A stretch of 64,000 nt of DNA from Phocoena phocoena. Its lineage: Eukaryota; Chordata; Mammalia; Artiodactyla; Phocoenidae. Location of the stretch: the NCBI RefSeq assembly GCF_963924675.1, contig NC_089230.1, positions 2,233,001 through 2,297,000 on the forward strand, given 5' to 3'. Made by a program: the position numbers and the translations under genes. The notes beneath the pieces were generated by a model that was not told the DNA's origin, ran no database searches, and saw only the letters and a program-made list of their open reading frames with translations. Positions within the stretch are counted from its first letter, which is position 1, and each line of letters opens with the position of its first letter. Of the stretch, positions 36,345-46,395 are shown piece after piece.

Positions 36345-36710
36345 TTATGGGCTAGTTGGACTTGTGTCCCCCCAAATTAACACGTTGGTGTCCTGACCCC
36401 TATTCCTCAGAACGGGACTGTATTTGGAGAGAGGGCCTTAAACAGTTGATAAGTTAAAACGATACCATCAGGGTGAGCCCTAATCCCATGTGACTGGTGT
36501 CCCTGTAAGAAGGGGAGGTCACACACTTCCCCCACAGAGGGACGACTGTGTGAGGACACAGGGAGAAGACGGCCGTCTGCAAGCCAAGGAGAGAGGGCTG
36601 GGGCGAAACCAGCCCTGCCCACACCTGGATCTCAGACGGGGAGATAGAAACGTCAGTTGTTTGAGCAGCCTGGTCTGTGATATTTTGTTACGGCGGCCCT
36701 CCCAAAGTGG
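36345..36710 (+). repeat. MaLR/MLT1-like LTR
   Basis: 'cttgtgtccccccaaattaa', 'gactgtatttggagagaggg', 'gtgagccctaatcccatgtg' and 'gatattttgttacggcggcc' follow the order of the same LTR family seen reversed at 4536-4893. Confidence 0.6.
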
Positions 36711-38010
36711 TACACCAGTAGGCTCAAAACATACACACTGTATTCCCTTAGACCAGATTCCGTGTCCTCATACCTCCCGAACGCCTGGAATTTGCACACA
36801 CTATCAGAAACCTTAAAAGGATTTAAAAATATTGTACTTTCCTGGCTTCACTTAAAAGCTAGGCTATCTGTCCTCAGAAGCAAATCAACATACAATTTGC
36901 AAGATAATACCTCCGTGCCTGAATTTTCACCTTTGCTGAGATATACATATAGTAAAATCTCAGTTATCCAGAAATAATTGATCGAGACCGCGTCTCAACT
37001 ACTTTGTAACGGGAACGAAGAAAAATTATCCTCTGGTCAGCACATAGATGTGATTGTACATAAACACACACACATGCGTGTGCCATAAATTACACATGTG
37101 CGTATGATTAACGCATGAATAACAGCCTGGCAGGCGCGAACCCATTGTCCCTATTAATACACAGTCCTGACAAGTGTAGACAGATGATCCCCAAACACAG
37201 TGGAACAATGTTTGCAAAGAGTCAGAGGAGGGACGAAAGGCACACACTTAAGGTCCAGCCAGAGCCTGACAGTGAGAGAAGATACGAGAAACAGATGAAA
37301 AGGAGACCCGGGAACCGTTAAAGAACAGTCCGGAGCCCTTTAGCGTAAGAGCAGAGACCCCGGCAGCCCCGGGTCACCGGGGGCGTCGGCCTCTGCAGCA
37401 CCAAACGGTCGTTGATGCACCTGTTCTGATGCCCAAGGCAGCACGAGAAAAGGATGCCGTTAATAAAATATGTAGCACATTTTAGAAACACCTTTATTCA
37501 TCATGGCTGAAATCTGAAAAGGGTTATTGCATAAAGAAGCAAGTCTCACTCCTCTGGAGACTGAGATGCAGAAGACCTTGATTCCAGCTTCGCCGGGTCA
37601 GTATGACGTTTCTGTGCCGGTTTTGAAACACGCTTTCACGCATCTCATCAGCGCTCTGGTCAAACCGAAAGAAGCATCTGAGTAACGCCTCCTCTGCTTT
37701 GATTTCTGAAGTCACACGCTAACAGATTTGAAGGACGTGGGACCCCTGAACACCAGGGTCTCCCAGTCGGAGCCCTGAGACTGGAAGACAATTTCTACTT
37801 CACCCACAGAACAGTTTTATTTTGCAAAGCCAAAACCACGTGTTAAAAATACAGGCTTTGGATCTTAAGAGATCACGTTGAATTTCATGTAGAGATGTAG
37901 CTGAAGCGTGTAAGAACAAGAGCAAGTTTCAGATAACACATTAAATACACATCAGTATCTTTGCAGCTCATGTCAGGACTTTTCTAATAAGCACTGGTGG
38001 GTTTTTTGTT
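36711..38010. other. Intergenic or distal CCR6 3' UTR
   Basis: No gene recognised. A TTTATT at 37493-37498 (AATAAA on the - strand) could be a distal CCR6 poly-A signal. A (GGTTT)n run begins at about 38019. Confidence 0.3.
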
Positions 38011-38148
38011 TGCTTGTTTGGTTTGGTTTGGTTTGGTTTGGTCGCGCCTCAAGGCTTGTGGGATCTTAGTTCCCCGACCAGGGACCGAATCTGGGCCGTC
38101 GGCAGTGAAAGCACAGAGTGCTAACCACTGGACGGCCAGGGAATTCCC
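38011..38148 (-). mobile_element. SINE, 'gtccagtggttag' subtype
   Basis: The reverse strand begins gggaattccctggccgtcca and proceeds through the tRNA-like head to 'ggaactaagatcccacaagc'. It is followed by an AAACC-rich tail, seen here as (GGTTT)n. Confidence 0.8.
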
Positions 38149-38475
38149 GTGTTTGTGTTTTTGTAAGATGGGTTGACGCTTTTCCACTTAGGTTCATATA
38201 TTTACAAAGCACTTTCAAAACTTGAGTTCTATGAACTTTTGACGCAAAGAGATTTGTGAAAAACTGATTCCATAGTTAAGCTCAGACTTTAGGTAAAACC
38301 ACTTTACTGCAGCAGAAGCCAACGTGATCCAAGCTCTCTGAGAAGCTAATTTGAAGCTCGTCACAGCCAGAGTCCCCTGCACACAGCTTTCTTCAACTCC
38401 ATGATGGAAGTGAACAAAAGTTCTTACATTATTGTCTCAGTAAAGTTTCCTGGTTCTTTTTTAAAAAGTACTCTA

Positions 38476-38541
38476 TTTATTAAAAAACAAAAAATTTAAA
38501 CGACTAACTCCTTAAACTGCACTATAAGCTCCAACTTTATT
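38476..38541 (-). terminator. CCR6: Candidate CCR6 poly-A signals
   Basis: AATAAA on the - strand occurs at 38536-38541 and 38476-38481, about 1 kb beyond the CCR6 stop. These are positional candidates only. Confidence 0.3.
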
Positions 38542-38947
38542 GTGTTCTGTTAAACAAATAATTATTAAGCCCCTTCTGTACGCTAAATGCATGCAGTCTA
38601 ATGGAATTTTAGAGAATTTCCAGTCACAGAGGGAAATGAAGCAAACTTACACTTCCTGACGGCCTGTTACAACCTCAACTGCCTTATCCGCCGTGACAAG
38701 TGTCCCTAGTACTTATGCAGCCACCTCTTCTGTCTCTGAGCTTGTTTTCCTTCTGCTTTTTTTATGAGCTCACGCTTGAGAAATGAGAAAAAACTCACAC
38801 TTTTTCACAGGGAAATGAGATAAAGCTCAAGCCAGCCCATTTTGCTATTATGACACCAACAGTAACCATCGCGATGGAAAGACGTTTAAGCTTCTGCCTA
38901 AAATGAGTTACAAGAGGGCATTCGTTTGTTTTTTCCATTTTTTGTTG

Positions 38948-39162
38948 TTTTTTTTTTTTTTTTTTTTTTTTTTGCGGTACGCGGGCCTCTCACTGTTGCG
39001 GCCTCCCCCGTTGCGGAGCACAGGCTCCGGACGTGCAAGCCCAGCGGCCATGGCTCATGGGCCCAGCCGCGCGGCGTGTGGGATCTTCCCGGACCGGGGC
39101 ACGAACCCGCATCCCCCGCATCGGCAGGCGGACTCTCAACCGCTGCGCCACCAGGGAAGCCC
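38948..39162 (-). mobile_element. CHR-type SINE, short form
   Basis: Long poly-T, then 'gcggtacgcgggcctctcac' and ending 'gcgccaccagggaagccc'. It lies within the presumed CCR6 3' UTR, in the same orientation as the gene. Confidence 0.93.
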
Positions 39163-39510
39163 ATCCATTCTGGGTTTTTAAGCCGTGGGATGTTTTGCGA
39201 CGACCAGAAGAAATTGTGGTCTAGGGCTGCTTCGTGAATATTCCTGAAAGTGTTCACATTTGTCAGCAATTCATTTTCATTCAGCATTTCCTAAAGCCTG
39301 TTTTGCGGAATGCCAGCCAGCAGGGACGGGGGCACAGAGCGTCCCCGTCAAGTGAGTTTGGGGGACGCTGCGCGTCGGTGCCTGCTGGCACCCCGAGCGC
39401 GTGCAGCCCTGATCTTGCAGGAAAGACCCCGCTCGCTTTGGCTTCGTGTCCACACGCCCCGTGCGTTTTTGTCCTGCCTGCTCGCCCGTCCGCGCCGAGC
39501 CTGGGGGGCG

Positions 39511-40629
39511 TCACATGGTGAAGGAGGACGGGCTGTCGTTGTCCGCGGTCTCGCTGTTCTGCCGGGAGGTGAGGGTGTCCGAGTGCAGCCGGGAGCACGA
39601 GAAGCCCGGCGACTTCTGCCTCCTCTTCACGCACCACAGGTCCTTCGTGATCTTCAGAAAGTAGCTTCTAAACTTCTGACCGACGAAGGCATAGAGCACC
39701 GGGTTGAGGCAGCAGTGCAGGAAAGCCAGGACCTCGGTGACGTTCCTGGTGTAGCCCAGCAGCCTCTCGCTGCTGCACGAGCGGTCCGTCCTGCCCAGGT
39801 TGACGGCGGTCACGAGAAGCACCATGTTATGTGGGATCTGGCAAGCCAGAAAGACAAGGACCACGGCTATGATCACGCGGATGGCTCTGTGCCTTTTGGA
39901 ATTCTGAGCTTGAATTAAGGTCTTGACAATAAACATGTAGCAAAATATCATAAACACCAGCGGGATGAAGAAGCCGAACAGGAGCTGCAGCCCCAGCATC
40001 AGCAGCTTCCACCGGATTGGCTCGGAGACGGCGTGGTACCTGGGCTCGCAGACGTCGCTGCCCTGCAGCTTGTATTTCTGGTTGAACATGAAGGTCGAGC
40101 TGGAGATGAAGATCGACACGACCCACACGACCAAACAGATGATCCTGTGGTGGGCCAAGGCTCTGGACCGGAACCGGAAGGACTTGGTGGCCTGCACGAT
40201 GGCGATGTAGCGGTCCAGGCTGATGCAGGTCAGGAGCAGCATCCCACAGTTAAAGTTGATGGCGTAGATGCCCCGGGTCAGTTTGCACATGACGTTGCTG
40301 AAAATCCACTCGCCAGTAGCGTGGTTGACGGCCCAGAACGGGAGGGTAAGGACGAAGAGGATGTCTGCGACGGCCATGTTCAAGAGATAAACGTCTGTCA
40401 TAGACTTGGCTTTCTTATAAAAAGCAAAGGTGACCACCACCAAAATATTGCCCAGGAGGCCAGAGACACATATCAAGGAGTAAGCGAGTGGCACAAATAG
40501 CCCCGAGAACTTTCTGACCTCCTGCAAGGAACACAGAAAGCTATCAACATCGAGTGAGTAATCGGAACTATTAGCGAACCCAAAATAATCCTCATTTGCA
40601 TCGTAGATGTTGGTGGAATTCACGGGTTC
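39511..40629 (-). CDS. CCR6: CCR6 main coding exon
   Basis: CCR6 is the Gi-coupled class A chemokine receptor for CCL20 (and beta-defensins), on dendritic, B and Th17-type cells. This exon encodes residues 4-375 of a predicted 375-residue protein (human about 374). Visible landmarks: acidic N-terminus with sequons NST and NSS, chemokine-receptor cysteines at 36, 118, 197 and 288, DRYIAIV at 142-148, NPVLY at 312-316, and a Ser/Thr-rich tail ending SSFTM. The upstream boundary is a splice acceptor: read on the - strand, ttgttcactttccag precedes GAACCCGTG. The in-frame ATG at 40674 lies inside the intron and its 15 extra residues (MKMTLLPTLSLFTFQ) are translated polypyrimidine tract. The true start is in the exon at 40877-40885. 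The frame is intact with no missing key residue. Confidence 0.95.
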   Translation of the reverse strand, partial: EPVNSTNIYDANEDYFGFANSSDYSLDVDSFLCSLQEVRKFSGLFVPLAYSLICVSGLLGNILVVVTFAFYKKAKSMTDVYLLNMAVADILFVLTLPFWAVNHATGEWIFSNVMCKLTRGIYAINFNCGMLLLTCISLDRYIAIVQATKSFRFRSRALAHHRIICLVVWVVSIFISSSTFMFNQKYKLQGSDVCEPRYHAVSEPIRWKLLMLGLQLLFGFFIPLVFMIFCYMFIVKTLIQAQNSKRHRAIRVIIAVVLVFLACQIPHNMVLLVTAVNLGRTDRSCSSERLLGYTRNVTEVLAFLHCCLNPVLYAFVGQKFRSYFLKITKDLWCVKRRQKSPGFSCSRLHSDTLTSRQNSETADNDSPSSFTM

Positions 40630-40876
40630 CTGGAAAGTGAACAAAGACAGAGTTGGCAGTAGTGTCATTTTCAAGGAGCACGACTGACCGAAATTATACT
40701 CCCAACCAAAATGAAAAAGATGCTCAAATTATACCCCGATAAAGATGTTAAAAAAAAAAAAGTATAGTGACAACATCAAATGCTGGCGAGTACGTAGAAA
40801 ACTTACATCATGTCACTGGTGGGAAAATAAAACGGTTTAGCCACTCTGAAAAAAAAAAAAAAAAAAAGATGCTCAC
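40630..40876 (-). other. CCR6: CCR6 intron within the coding region, 247 bp
   Basis: On the - strand the donor is GAG|gtgagcatc (GT at 40876-40875) and the acceptor is ctttccag|GAACCC. More than half of the intron is an L1-derived insertion with its duplication (40727-40875). Removing it gives an ancestral intron of about 98 bp. Its length is not a multiple of three, so retention would shift frame from the upstream ATG. Confidence 0.8.
40727..40862 (+). mobile_element. Short L1-derived insertion at the CCR6 splice donor
   Basis: Begins 'aattataccccgataaagatg', contains L1 3'-like text ('caaatgctggcgagtacgt', 'tcactggtgggaaaataaaa') and ends in a run of 19 A shared with the duplication. A perfect 13-bp duplication, aaaaagatgctca, flanks it at 40714-40726 and 40863-40875. 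The A-rich start of the duplication fits an L1 endonuclease cut. The right-hand copy includes base +2 of the CCR6 donor. Confidence 0.85.
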
Positions 40877-40885
40877 CTCTCTCAT
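40877..40885 (-). CDS. CCR6: CCR6 first coding exon (start codon plus two codons)
   Basis: Read on the - strand: accacc-ATG-AGA-GAG-gtgagc. The ATG has A at -3, and the exon ends at a good donor. Joining it to the acceptor at 40629 keeps phase 0 and gives MREEPVNSTNIYD, which aligns without gaps to the human N-terminus MSGESMNFSDVFD and puts the N-terminal cysteine at 36 in both. The exon is too short for ORF finders. The human comparison is from memory. Confidence 0.85.
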
Positions 40886-40986
40886 GGTGGTGCTTGATCT
40901 GGGCAGAGAGTCCGGGCCTGGACTAGAAGGGGAGTGGATTTTCAACTCCTCCGGCTCACAGCGGAGAGAATAGGAGAGAAGTGAAT
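40886..40986 (-). other. CCR6: CCR6 5' UTR part of the start exon
   Basis: Upstream of the ATG the - strand reads through to ctttctttcctccttag|ATTCACTTC, a strong acceptor with AG at 40988-40987. The exon would then be about 110 nt (40877-40986), preceded by further non-coding exons to the right. The upstream exons were not located. Confidence 0.5.
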
Positions 40987-42616
40987 CTAAGGAGGAAAGA
41001 AAGCAAAATGCATTACAGTTAAGTATTCTCAGAGATCCAGAGAATTAAGGAAATAGATTTCTTCCCATTTCAACACAAAGAGTGCACAGTATACTATTTT
41101 ACACAGAAATGTTCATTTAGAGCTGATGTCAGCAGCCTCTTTCTGTAAAAGGCCAGATGGTAAATATTTTAGGATCTTCGGGTCCTGTAGTCTCTGACAC
41201 AGCTACTCAAATCTGCGGGCGCAGTGTGAAAGCAGCTACAGACAGCTACACGAATGAGTGGGCGGACCAGACATGGTGCCATGGGCTGTGATTTGCCGGT
41301 CCCTGATCTAGAGCATAAAAAAGGGTGATATCAGCAAAACCACAGATCTGATCTGCAGAAAAAATTCTCCTGCAAAATTCAAACTAATTACATTCACAAG
41401 AGTCCACTGAACAAAACCTATAGAAGTGTAGCTGTTGCTAGGATACTTATAATTTATAGTCCTAGCCTGAAAATATTATATATGATATTAAAGGCTGGGT
41501 ATATATTTATGGTTTTATATATATAATCCTGAAAAGCCACAGATACGTCCAATGGACAGTCTAGCTAACGACCACTAATCTACTGGGGCAAACACAGCAT
41601 AGTCCGCAGAAACCAGAGTTTGGGAAGGAAGGTTCAGGTCGGCGTGGCTAGGGAAGGCTCTGCGGACAGGCCCACTCTGGGTCCTTGGAGAACAGGTCAC
41701 CTGCAGGTGACCGCTCTGGCTGAAAAGGAATACTGAGCACTGCGTGTTTGTGAAACGGTGTGACCAGCCTGGCCGGGTCAGCCTGACCGTCCAAACACCC
41801 TTGATGGAGCATGTGACATGCTGGGAATGCCAAGAGGGGGGACACGGGGTCCAGGCTCAAGAAATTCACCAGGAGACTAAGAAAGGATGGAGCTGGAGTC
41901 CCAGCACGCAGGACTCTGAAATCTATCATTTAAAACAAACAGGAAGGAAAGAAGGATTCTTTGCTCTTCGCATACTCACTCATCCTTCTTTGCTTGGTGT
42001 TCATCATCCTGCTTTATGATCCAGCCCCACCCCCGACAAAACCCCTGTCCTGGAATCCTGACACCCCTGTGAAATGCACACTCCCTCTCCTTCAGCTCCC
42101 CCCTTGCCACGTGGCCCAGCAAGGTCAAGAAGACGGAGGAACAACAGAAACGCGGGCCTCAGAGGCTCAGACAGGAAGGAGAAATGTGTCCCATGACATA
42201 TCTACCTGCTCCAAGTCAGTCCCCACCTCCAGAGTCAACACTGACATCTGGGGGAAGGATTCGTTAGATCACAGAGGGCACCCCGAAGGATTTTCTGAAC
42301 GTACTTCTCGTATCATTTGATTCTCCTGCTGTTGCTTCCCAATCACAGATCAGGTGGCCTGAACCCACTCCTTCCCGGATGCCTGGACACTGAGTGTTCG
42401 CTGCCGCTCGGGTCCCTGCTGTGGACACAGGACTGCAGGGAGGCTGGGCTCCCCTCTGCACTTTTGCAATTGCCTGCAAGTTTAGAGTCCTAATGGGCAC
42501 TTCAGAGCATGCAGAAGACGCATAATACGGAGCTTCTGTTCTGCGAAAGCATATTGAGGAAGTAGACACGTCGATCAGATTATCAGATTAAACGTATCAA
42601 TCAAAACTCAAGACTT
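40987..42616. other. CCR6 upstream region or 5' intron
   Basis: Presumably a 5' intron of CCR6. About 41118-41310 ('ttctgtaaaaggccagatgg', 'ggtaaatattttaggatctt' type text) resembles an old MER-type DNA-transposon fossil, reading +. No promoter or exon was recognised. Confidence 0.4.
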
Positions 42617-43189
42617 GTGCTTCCAGCCATGATGGATTAACAGAGACCAAATGCACCTTACGCATTAAACAACCAAGAAAGCCTGTAAAATGCATTAAAT
42701 CACAGTTTACAGACATCACAGGACTATGGTCCCCGACAGGAGACCAGTGAAGTGGGCAATGGTCTGAGCTCTGCGAAGCCCCCAGCTCTCAAGGGGAGCA
42801 GTTCCCAAGTGCAGAGCAGGGGGGTAACCCAGAGAATGGCCCTCTTGCTGAGTTGAGGAGACCGGGACCAGAATTCAGGGAGGCCGGGCGGCTGGGAGAG
42901 GAGGCCCTTCACACAGAAAAACGAGGAGACCAGCAGAGTGGTGTCCTTAACAGGAAGCGACACGCGACTGGGGGAAGGACCACCAGAAAGGATGAGCAGC
43001 GGGGTTCGCAGTGTCCTTCCAGGCTGGAAATAGCTCCCACGGCCAGATCGCTGTTGCAAGAGAAACCAGTTGATAGCCTCCCTCACGTTAAACTTTATTC
43101 TTTTAGCCCATCCAGCCACTCTCCCCCACAAATATATATATATATATTTTTTTCTTTTTCTTCTTGCTTAACTGCCGTTTGAAAATGAT

Positions 43190-43572
43190 CGTTCTCTGGT
43201 TAGAATTGAACTATGCACCTGGTGTTTACTTCTTGGAGAAAACACTCCCTAACAACCCTTCCCTTGTGAGCCTTCTTCATTCCAGAAAGAAGGTCATGGC
43301 ACGATAGCCTCAAGGGCCACCAGAGCCCATCCTGGGACCACCTGACGCCAGCTTTGATGGTTCTGAAACTTTGCTGAAGTCAAGAAGAATGTGCCGCTTG
43401 ACCCTTGTCTGCTGCCCGATTTCCCACCCCGAGACTATAGAGCCTTTCGTACTCTCAAGGGAGGGCACATCTTGAGGGCACTGGCCTGCTGTGGCCCCCT
43501 TTGCCTGGCAAAGCAATAAAAGCACTCTTTTCTACTTCACCCAAAACTCTGCCTCCGCATTTCTACTCAGCA
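43190..43572 (+). repeat. Possible solo LTR of an endogenous retrovirus
   Basis: The 3' part reads 'gcaaagcaataaaagcactc' then 'ttttctacttcacccaaaac' and ends ...tactcagca, resembling an LTR U3/R/U5 with a poly-A signal near its end. No internal retroviral genes are present. I could not find a target duplication, so the boundaries and the call are uncertain. Confidence 0.4.
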
Positions 43573-43874
43573 CCAGTAAAGAGAGGCGGGGTTTCGGCAT
43601 CAGTGGCAACCATGACCTTCCACATCCCAGAGCCCTGGGAGCATCCTCAGAAGGGTGCCATCTTAGGAGTAATGGGGTTAAAATAATCGGACCTAAATGC
43701 TGCTCTGGACCTGTCGTCCAGAGCAAAGCCTGAGAGGAAGTCTCAAATGATCCATCTGATTCCAATAATACAACTACATTCCAGAATAAAGCCCAAAATT
43801 ATTTAAGGAAATAAACAAAACTCAGCCTTCAACATGTAAAACTCATAATGTCAGGCACCAAACAAAAATTTCCA

Positions 43875-44217
43875 AACCACAGTAGATCGAATGTTTGCAG
43901 CTCCCCAAAATTTGTATGCTGAAGCTGAACCCCCAGTGTGATGGCAGGTAGAGATGGGGCCTCCCCCCTCAATGGGATTCGTGCCCTTACAAGAAGAGAC
44001 ACGACAGGGCTTGCTTCCTTTCTCTGCTCTGCACCCTGTGGGGACACAGTGAGAAGACTGCAGACCAGGAAGCAAGGTTTCATCAGACCTGGATCCTCTG
44101 GGGCCTTGATCTTGGATTTCCCAACCCCTAGAACGTGAGAAATAAAATGTTTGTTGTTTCAGCAACAGACAACAATTTGTGGTAATTTGTTATGGTAGCT
44201 CAAACTGACTAAAACAC
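43875..44217 (+). repeat. MaLR/MLT1-like solo LTR
   Basis: 'gatcgaatgtttgcagctcc', 'cccccagtgtgatggcaggt', 'gattcgtgcccttacaagaa' and 'tggtaatttgttatggtagc' follow the MLT1/MST LTR order. It separates L1 5' UTR-like text from ORF1-like text. Confidence 0.65.
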
Positions 44218-44456
44218 AGACATTTAAAATAACAGAAAAGTGTGACCCATGATCTACACAAAGAAACAGAAAAATGACAGAGATGATAGAATTAGCACAA
44301 AAAGATGCACCAACAGCTACTGTAAATATACTCCACACGATCAAGACGGTAGAGGAAGGCATAAACATGACGAGGAGTGTCATGAAAGATATAAGAAGAC
44401 CTAAGAGAGATCCTATAGGTGATATACACAGTATGTAAAATGAAAATACATTGATT

Positions 44457-44603
44457 GGGGCACTTCCCTGGCGGTCCAGTGGTTAAGAATCCGCACTGCC
44501 ACTGCAGGGGGCATGGGTTCGATCCCTGCTTGGGGAACTAAGATCCCACATGCCTCACAGTGCAGCCAAAAATAAAAAATAATAATAATAATAATAATAA
44601 TAA
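44457..44603 (+). mobile_element. SINE, 'gtccagtggttaag' subtype with (AAT)n tail
   Basis: Head 'cacttccctggcggtccagt', then 'gggttcgatccctgcttggg', tail 'gccaaaaataaaaa' expanding to (AAT)n. The duplication aatacattgattgggg (44445-44460) is matched by aatacactgattaggg (44602-44617). It sits inside the ORF1-like part of the fossil L1. Confidence 0.88.
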
Positions 44604-46175
44604 TACACTGATTAGGGTTAACATCAGACTGGACACCAATGATGGACACAAATCAATTGTCATTCTATGCCCCAGCAACATTTGGAAATTGAAACTGAAA
44701 AAAAAATCATAATAGCATCAGAAAACATGAAATGAAATACTTATGAATACATCCACCAAAATGTGTACATATCCTGAAAACTACAAAACATCGCTGAGAG
44801 AAATTAAATCATCTAACTTAATGGAAAGATACGTCATATGTAGATTAAACAATTCAATATTGTTAAAATGTCAGTTCTCTCCAAACTGATCTACAGATAC
44901 AAAACCCAAATCAAAATTGTGGCAAGGGTTTTTGTAGAAATTGACAAGGTAAATCTAAAGTTTATTAAGAAATTCAAGGGATTTAGAATAGCCAAAACAA
45001 CTTTGAAAAAGAGAACAAAATTGTAGGACTCACGATACCTGATTTCAAGGCTTACTGTAAGCTACAGCAATTACGACAAGAGGATAGATTCATAAATCAA
45101 TAGAACAGAATAAATACAGATTTTTAACTAAACTACCAACGTAATTCAGTGGGAAAAACAGTCTTTTCAGTAATGGTGCCAGAACAACTGGATATTCATG
45201 TATAAAAGTTGATGCAAACCCCTTATATCACACCGTAGGCAAAAAACTAATTCAGAACAGGTTATAGAGCTGTATGTGAGAGCTAAAACCATAAAACATC
45301 TAGAAGAAGACATAGGAGAAAATCTTCACGCCCTTGGGAATGAAAGAGATTTCTTGTATAAATTGCTCAAGGCATGAACTGTTATAAAATTGATAAATTG
45401 TAACTGATCAGAATTTAAAACTTCTGCCCTTCGAAAGGCTTCAGAAAATGAAAAAGACCATTGCATGGGGAAAAAATTGTAAATTTATATCTGATCATTG
45501 TGGCCAGCATATTCAAAAAACCCTTACAACTCAATGTCAAGAAGACAAACAACTCAAGAAGAATCAGGAAAAATTTTAAGTCGATTCACCAAAGAAAATA
45601 CATAGATGTATTTATAAGCACAAGAAAAGACACTCCGTGTCATTAATTATTAGGAAAATGCAAATTAAAACTGCAATAAGAAGTCGTTTCATGCTCACCA
45701 GACTGGCTAAAATCAGAAAGGCAAACAAGACTGTGGAAGACGATGTGGAGCCTCGCGTGCTCACCAAAGTGGTGGGGACGCAGCACAGAGACCCGCTCTG
45801 AGAAAACAAGTCAAAGTCTCTCATAAGTTAAACACACACTTACCACGTGAACCACAAGTGACCCCTGCGTGTTCACCCAGGAGAATGAAAATGAAAGACT
45901 TGTACTCAAAGGTTTATTCTTAACAGCCCCAAACTGGAAAGAACCCCAGTGCCCATCAGCTGGGGAACAGATGTGTGGATTGCACCCCATCCACACACTA
46001 GAACGCAGTCAGAAGATGAAAAGTGGATACTGACGCCCGCTCCACACACGTGAATTACAAAAGCATTTTTCTGGGTAAAGAATTCAAACATATAAGACCC
46101 ATGTACTGCATCATTCCATTTATATGAAATTCTAGAAAAGGCAAAACAATAGTGGCAGGAACCAACTCAGTGACT

Positions 46176-46249
46176 GCCGTGGGTGAGGGGTCGGAAGAAG
46201 AGACCAGCTGGGGCCGTGGGTGAGGGGTCGGAAGAAGAGACCGGCTGGG
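46176..46249. repeat. 37-bp tandem duplication
   Basis: gccgtgggtgaggggtcgg begins at 46176 and again at about 46213. The two units differ by a single A/G near their end. Confidence 0.8.
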
Positions 46250-46395
46250 CCAGGCTCGGGAACTTTTTATGGTGCGGGAGATGCTCCCTGTCAGGACGGT
46301 GACTGTTGTCAAAACCCACTGAAGGGTGTACTTCAAATTGGTGACGTTTACTGTTATAAATTATGCCTCAAAAAGCTAATAAAAATAACGTGCAC

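Larger units (their letters stand above)
42617..46395 (+). pseudogene. Composite fossil L1, rearranged and interrupted
   Basis: Several old L1 parts appear in order on the + strand: 5' UTR-like text (cttccagccatgatggatta; gtgaagtgggcaatggtctg), ORF1-like text near 44280-44460 (atgatagaattagcacaaaa; gtagaggaaggcataaacat), ORF2-like text from about 44640 (gaacagaataaatacagatt) and a 3' part to about 46395. Long stretches of ORF1/ORF2 are missing and frames are closed by stops, so it is dead. It is interrupted by a possible LTR (43190-43572), an MLT1-like LTR (43875-44217) and a SINE (44457-44603). Boundaries are approximate. Confidence 0.65.

Noticed and set aside
40630..40674. Start codon of CCR6 at 40674
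   Set aside because: It lies in the intron; the residues before EPVNST are encoded by the polypyrimidine tract and AG of the acceptor.
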